NCBI RefSeq assembly: GCF_026210795.1
Contig: NC_089458.1
Coordinates: 1,364,001-1,428,000 of the forward strand
Direction of reading: 5' to 3'
From: Rhizophagus irregularis
Taxonomy: Eukaryota; Glomeromycota; Glomeromycetes; Glomerales; Glomeraceae
DNA length: 64,000 nucleotides
Shown: positions 61,126 to 64,000 of the stretch, piece after piece
Numbering within the stretch: the first letter of the stretch is position 1
Layout: each line of letters starts with the position of its first letter
The notes under the pieces: model-generated
What the model saw: the letters and a program-made list of their open reading frames with translations, nothing else
The model's database searches: none
Told to the model about the DNA's origin: nothing
Program-made: the position numbers and the translations under genes

Positions 61126-61930
61126 ATTTCCTGATGAAGTATTAATTTTAATTTGCGATATACTTATAATATACCTAAAATATGCCTAAAATACTCTTAA
61201 AATATAGTTTTAATATTTTTGTTATTTGCACAAGTAAATTATATTTAAAATATACTTAAACTAGAATTTAAGTACAATATAAGTATATTTTTTACATGCT
61301 TAAATATTCTTAAAATGTGCTTAAAATTCAATTTAAGTATAATTTAAGTACTTGGGAAAAAAACAAGTACATTAAAAGTATATTATAAGAGTATTTTAAG
61401 TATATTTAGGTATATTATAAGTATATCGTGAATTAAAATTGATACTTATAATAAGTATATTTTAATAAAATTTTAAATATATTTTAAGTATAAAGACTTT
61501 TCATAGGGTAAGCTACTATATATATTATTAGTTTAATATTCTGATTTGGTAATATTGAAATCAAATTGAATTGTACTTGCCAGTGTTGGGTCTAGAAGAA
61601 AATCAAGAGATTCAAAAACTTCTTGTAGTATTCATAACATAATCCAAATTTCACATTCAATATTGCTACATTTTTTTATTTACTAAAACAATGTATTTTA
61701 GTATGCTACTCAAGTTAATGAATTTTAATGAATTAATATTAATTAAAACTAAAATCAATTATTGTAAATTTTGAACTATAAATACATACTTAAAATGAAT
61801 TTGGCAATATGTTTAAATAAAGTTTTATAAATCAGAATGTTGCTGAAGTATTGATTGTATATATAGTCTCATCACAACGTAAAGTTAAATTAATTGAAAT
61901 AATTGTCTATAATAAAAGATTATAATAAGC

Positions 61931-62330
61931 TATTTGAGTTCAACAAAAAAATTATTTAATTCTGAAATTACTTTAAAAAATTGTGCAATTTCTTCATTAT
62001 CCGCAAGACTTTTACATATAAAATTTTTATTATCTAATACCAATCTTTCTGTTCATTTATTTAGAAGCTGTTGAATAAATTTAATTGAATTTCTAAGTTC
62101 ACTTTCTAATTGTGAATTGTTTTTAGCAACTAAACGAATTTCTTCTAGTATATTTTTTCTAGAAAATAAATCTTCCATTTCACTATTTATCTAATCTCTA
62201 AGGAGAACCATACCTTGTAAACCAAAATTTAAAATTGATATTATTTTTTCAGCTGGATTTATTCAACTTTATGCTGGAGTTGTTGTCATTGCTATTGACA
62301 TATCAAAATTACCATAAATAAACAAATACA
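61931..62330 (-). pseudogene. Remnant of an unknown helical protein
   Basis: A minus-strand frame with repeated in-frame stops still reads like protein: MVLLRD, then EMEDLFSRKNILEEIRLVAK, NNSQLESELRNSIKFIQQLL, SLADNEEIAQFFKVISELN. It is amphipathic and helix-rich. I do not recognise the family. Stops at several codons rule out a working gene. Confidence 0.4.
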
Positions 62331-63774
62331 GAAAAAATACTTGAACAGATCCATATGTTGCTCTATAAAAAGTATTTATATTTAAAATATAATTAAAAAC
62401 TTTTTAAAATATATTTAATTTAAAAATTGTGAAATACTTATAATATACTTAAAATATATTTAAAATTATCTTAAAATATATTTCTAATATATTTAATTTT
62501 TGTCCATATACTTAAAATATATTTAAATTATATTTAAATTAAAATTTAAGTATATTATAAGACTATTATAAGTATATTTTTTATGTATCTAAAATATACT
62601 TATAATATATTTTAAGATAATTTTAAGTATATTTTAGATATATTAAAAATATATTATAAGTATTTTGCACTTTTTAAATTAATTGGTGATCCATGAGTCA
62701 AGTAATGAAAACGATAATAAAATTTAACAGAAATTTATTAATTAAAAGCCGCATTTCTGAATGTGGGGTTGTTTATGAATTTCTCTAGCCAAATGTTTAA
62801 ATAATGCCATTTTGCTTTAATGAAATAGTTTTCCACAGGTTTCCCACCAATTTCATGCAAAAAAAACCATAATGTAACATTGGAAAAAAGTTCAATTTCT
62901 AAGAGATCTGAGATTCGAAAGATAAAAACTAGTTTTATCATACCATATCACTTGTATAATGAGTGTAAAAAAGTCTTGAATTTTTCGAGTTAGAAGTTAT
63001 TATAGCATAGTTTACTAATAAAATATATCAAAAATAAAGCAATATACATGAAAGTTTGGTGAAATATAAAAAAATTTCCATAATTTGTACTTTTAAAACC
63101 TTAGTTTACCTAATAACATAGTAAATGCTACGTGCTTCCAAGGTAAACTTCATCAAAAAAAAGTTTTACACTTTGTAGCTTTGAAAAATAAAAGTGTGAC
63201 ATTTACTTTATTGTTTGTGTTATTTTTAGTAAACTATACTTATAGTTTTTGTTACATCAGAAATCATTAAAGTCGGCGTAATACGACAAATTAGTATATG
63301 ATTTGCATTAAATTTTATATGTAATTTCTACAGTTGACTTGCAGATCGTCAATTAAGTATATTTTAAATATTTTTTTTTTTTTTTTGAAAACTTTATTAT
63401 AGATGCGATCATGTCCTATTATAATCACGCTTACTAGTATATTTTAAATATATTTTAAATATATTTTAAATATACTTTAAGTATAATACTTTTTATAGGG
63501 TAGAGATTATAAAAGAAAGAAGGTATGATCTATATGGAAATGTAAAGTGTAGGATATATCTTAAAGAAAATAAAGATGATAATCATTTAATTTAATGTCA
63601 GCAACTCAGAGATAGTAAAATCTAAAAATAAGCATGATAAGATATAACTATTTTTTTTTAAAAAAAAAGTTGATATATTACCTATGTGATTATATTGCCT
63701 AAAAATTTGATTAATGTATTTTTAATTAAAGTTCTTTTTAACTAAAAGCTAACTATATGTAAATAAGGTTGCTT

Positions 63775-63985
63775 GTCTAAACCTTTCCAAAATCTTACAA
63801 TTAGTTTCTTTAAGATTTTACTATAATTTTATTATAGTTTCAGCAAGATTTTAGCAGTTTCAGTATTTACAATAAGTTTATTAGGTTTTGCTTTTCTTCT
63901 AACTTTTTAATAAGATTTTTATATGGTTTTGGCAAAGTTTCACTATTCTAGCATTTTACCAACTTGCCAAAACCCTCTTATATAT
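63775..63985 (-). repeat. Dispersed repeat, copy 2 (inverted relative to 14263-14490)
   Basis: The reverse complement carries ttttggcaag, gaaactttgcc, aaacttattgta, aaactgctaaaa and actataataaaa in the same order as copy 1. Confidence 0.6.
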
Positions 63986-64000
63986 AAATACTGTTAGGTG

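Larger units (their letters stand above)
47825..61136. mobile_element. 13.3-kb nested transposon block with shared 20-bp inverted termini
   Basis: The ends read CATCAGAAAATTATATAGTG and, inverted, CATCAGGAAATTTTATAGTG (18 of 20 identical). The flanks share only AA as a target duplication. Both ends carry arrays of short imperfect repeats built on gtaatattacg/tttcgtaa words (47840-48200 and 60700-61120). After subtracting later insertions (48234-49308, 52027-52720, 52735-54816, 55405-59355) about 5.5 kb remains. That residue holds the splice-site array on the minus strand and a Myb/SANT-like gene. No transposase belonging to the outer termini was recognised. Confidence 0.7.
47763..61507. repeat. 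Foldback element, second copy, split by a 13.3-kb insertion
   Basis: The left 62 bp (47763-47824) and right 371 bp (61137-61507) match the two parts of the intact foldback at 23886-24442. Everything between is inserted sequence. Comparison with the intact copy places the break between the words cttaaaataa and aagtattaatttt. Confidence 0.85.
61508..64000. other. Terminal AT-rich region with decayed fragments
   Basis: Holds the pseudogene at 61931-62330, degenerate foldback relatives (62360-62680 and 63420-63515, the latter ending tttttatagggta) and an inverted copy of the 14263-14490 repeat at 63775-63985. No intact gene seen. Confidence 0.45.

Noticed and set aside
1-64000. tRNA, rRNA or snRNA genes
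   Set aside because: I scanned for cloverleaf A/B-box patterns and known conserved RNA strings and saw none I could defend. A covariance-model search would be decisive.

Overview
The window is nuclear DNA of an AT-rich, intron-rich fungus. Short introns (about 60-90 nt), conserved eukaryotic housekeeping genes, a Crinkler-type effector and dense, mutually nested DNA transposons fit an arbuscular mycorrhizal fungus of the Rhizophagus type (Glomeromycotina). That placement is inferred from gene content and base composition, not from a database match.

About 0-42 kb is a gene-bearing segment cut by repeats. In order: the 3' end of eIF2-beta; an NTA1-like N-terminal amidase; a SKA1-like kinetochore protein (minus); a Crinkler gene broken by an intact-looking hAT transposon; a 4.5-kb AT-rich gap; a tight block holding calmodulin-lysine methyltransferase, GPN3 GTPase (minus), a peroxisomal 2,4-dienoyl-CoA reductase-like SDR and UBC12 (minus); a second 4.5-kb repeat gap; then mitochondrial Hsp78/ClpB (minus), an unknown basic protein, DNMT2, a NOPCHAP1-like protein (minus), an RFC small subunit (minus), a mitochondrial ribosomal protein, a NOL1/NOP2/Sun methyltransferase (minus), exosome RRP45 (minus), a PHOSPHO-type HAD phosphatase, and an orphan membrane/coiled-coil protein (minus). 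Several neighbours are divergent with 125-390 bp between start codons (GPN3/SDR, Hsp78/unknown, RFC/mitoribosomal, RRP45/phosphatase). Others converge with short gaps.

About 42.6-64 kb is almost entirely transposons: a decayed IS630/Tc1-type element with a MITE inside it, a 639-bp hAT-like MITE, and a 13.3-kb insertion (47825-61136) with 20-bp inverted termini that splits a foldback element. An uninterrupted relative of that foldback lies at 23886-24442 and fixes the insertion borders. The 13.3-kb block contains, nested or side by side, a pogo-like MITE, an array of short segments flanked by splice-like sites (minus strand), two hAT-like elements (one carrying another element), a 3.95-kb Mutator-like element with a FAR1/SWIM transposase, and a Myb/SANT-like gene. 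The last 2.5 kb holds decayed gene and repeat fragments.

The most notable signals are a candidate minor-spliceosome (U12, AT-AC) intron in the calmodulin methyltransferase gene, the segment array at 50.3-51.7 kb, the exact hAT insertion with perfect 8-bp target duplication in the Crinkler gene, and the nested 13.3-kb block. Gene models were built by hand from splice motifs, reading frame and remembered family features. No search, alignment program or transcript data was available.
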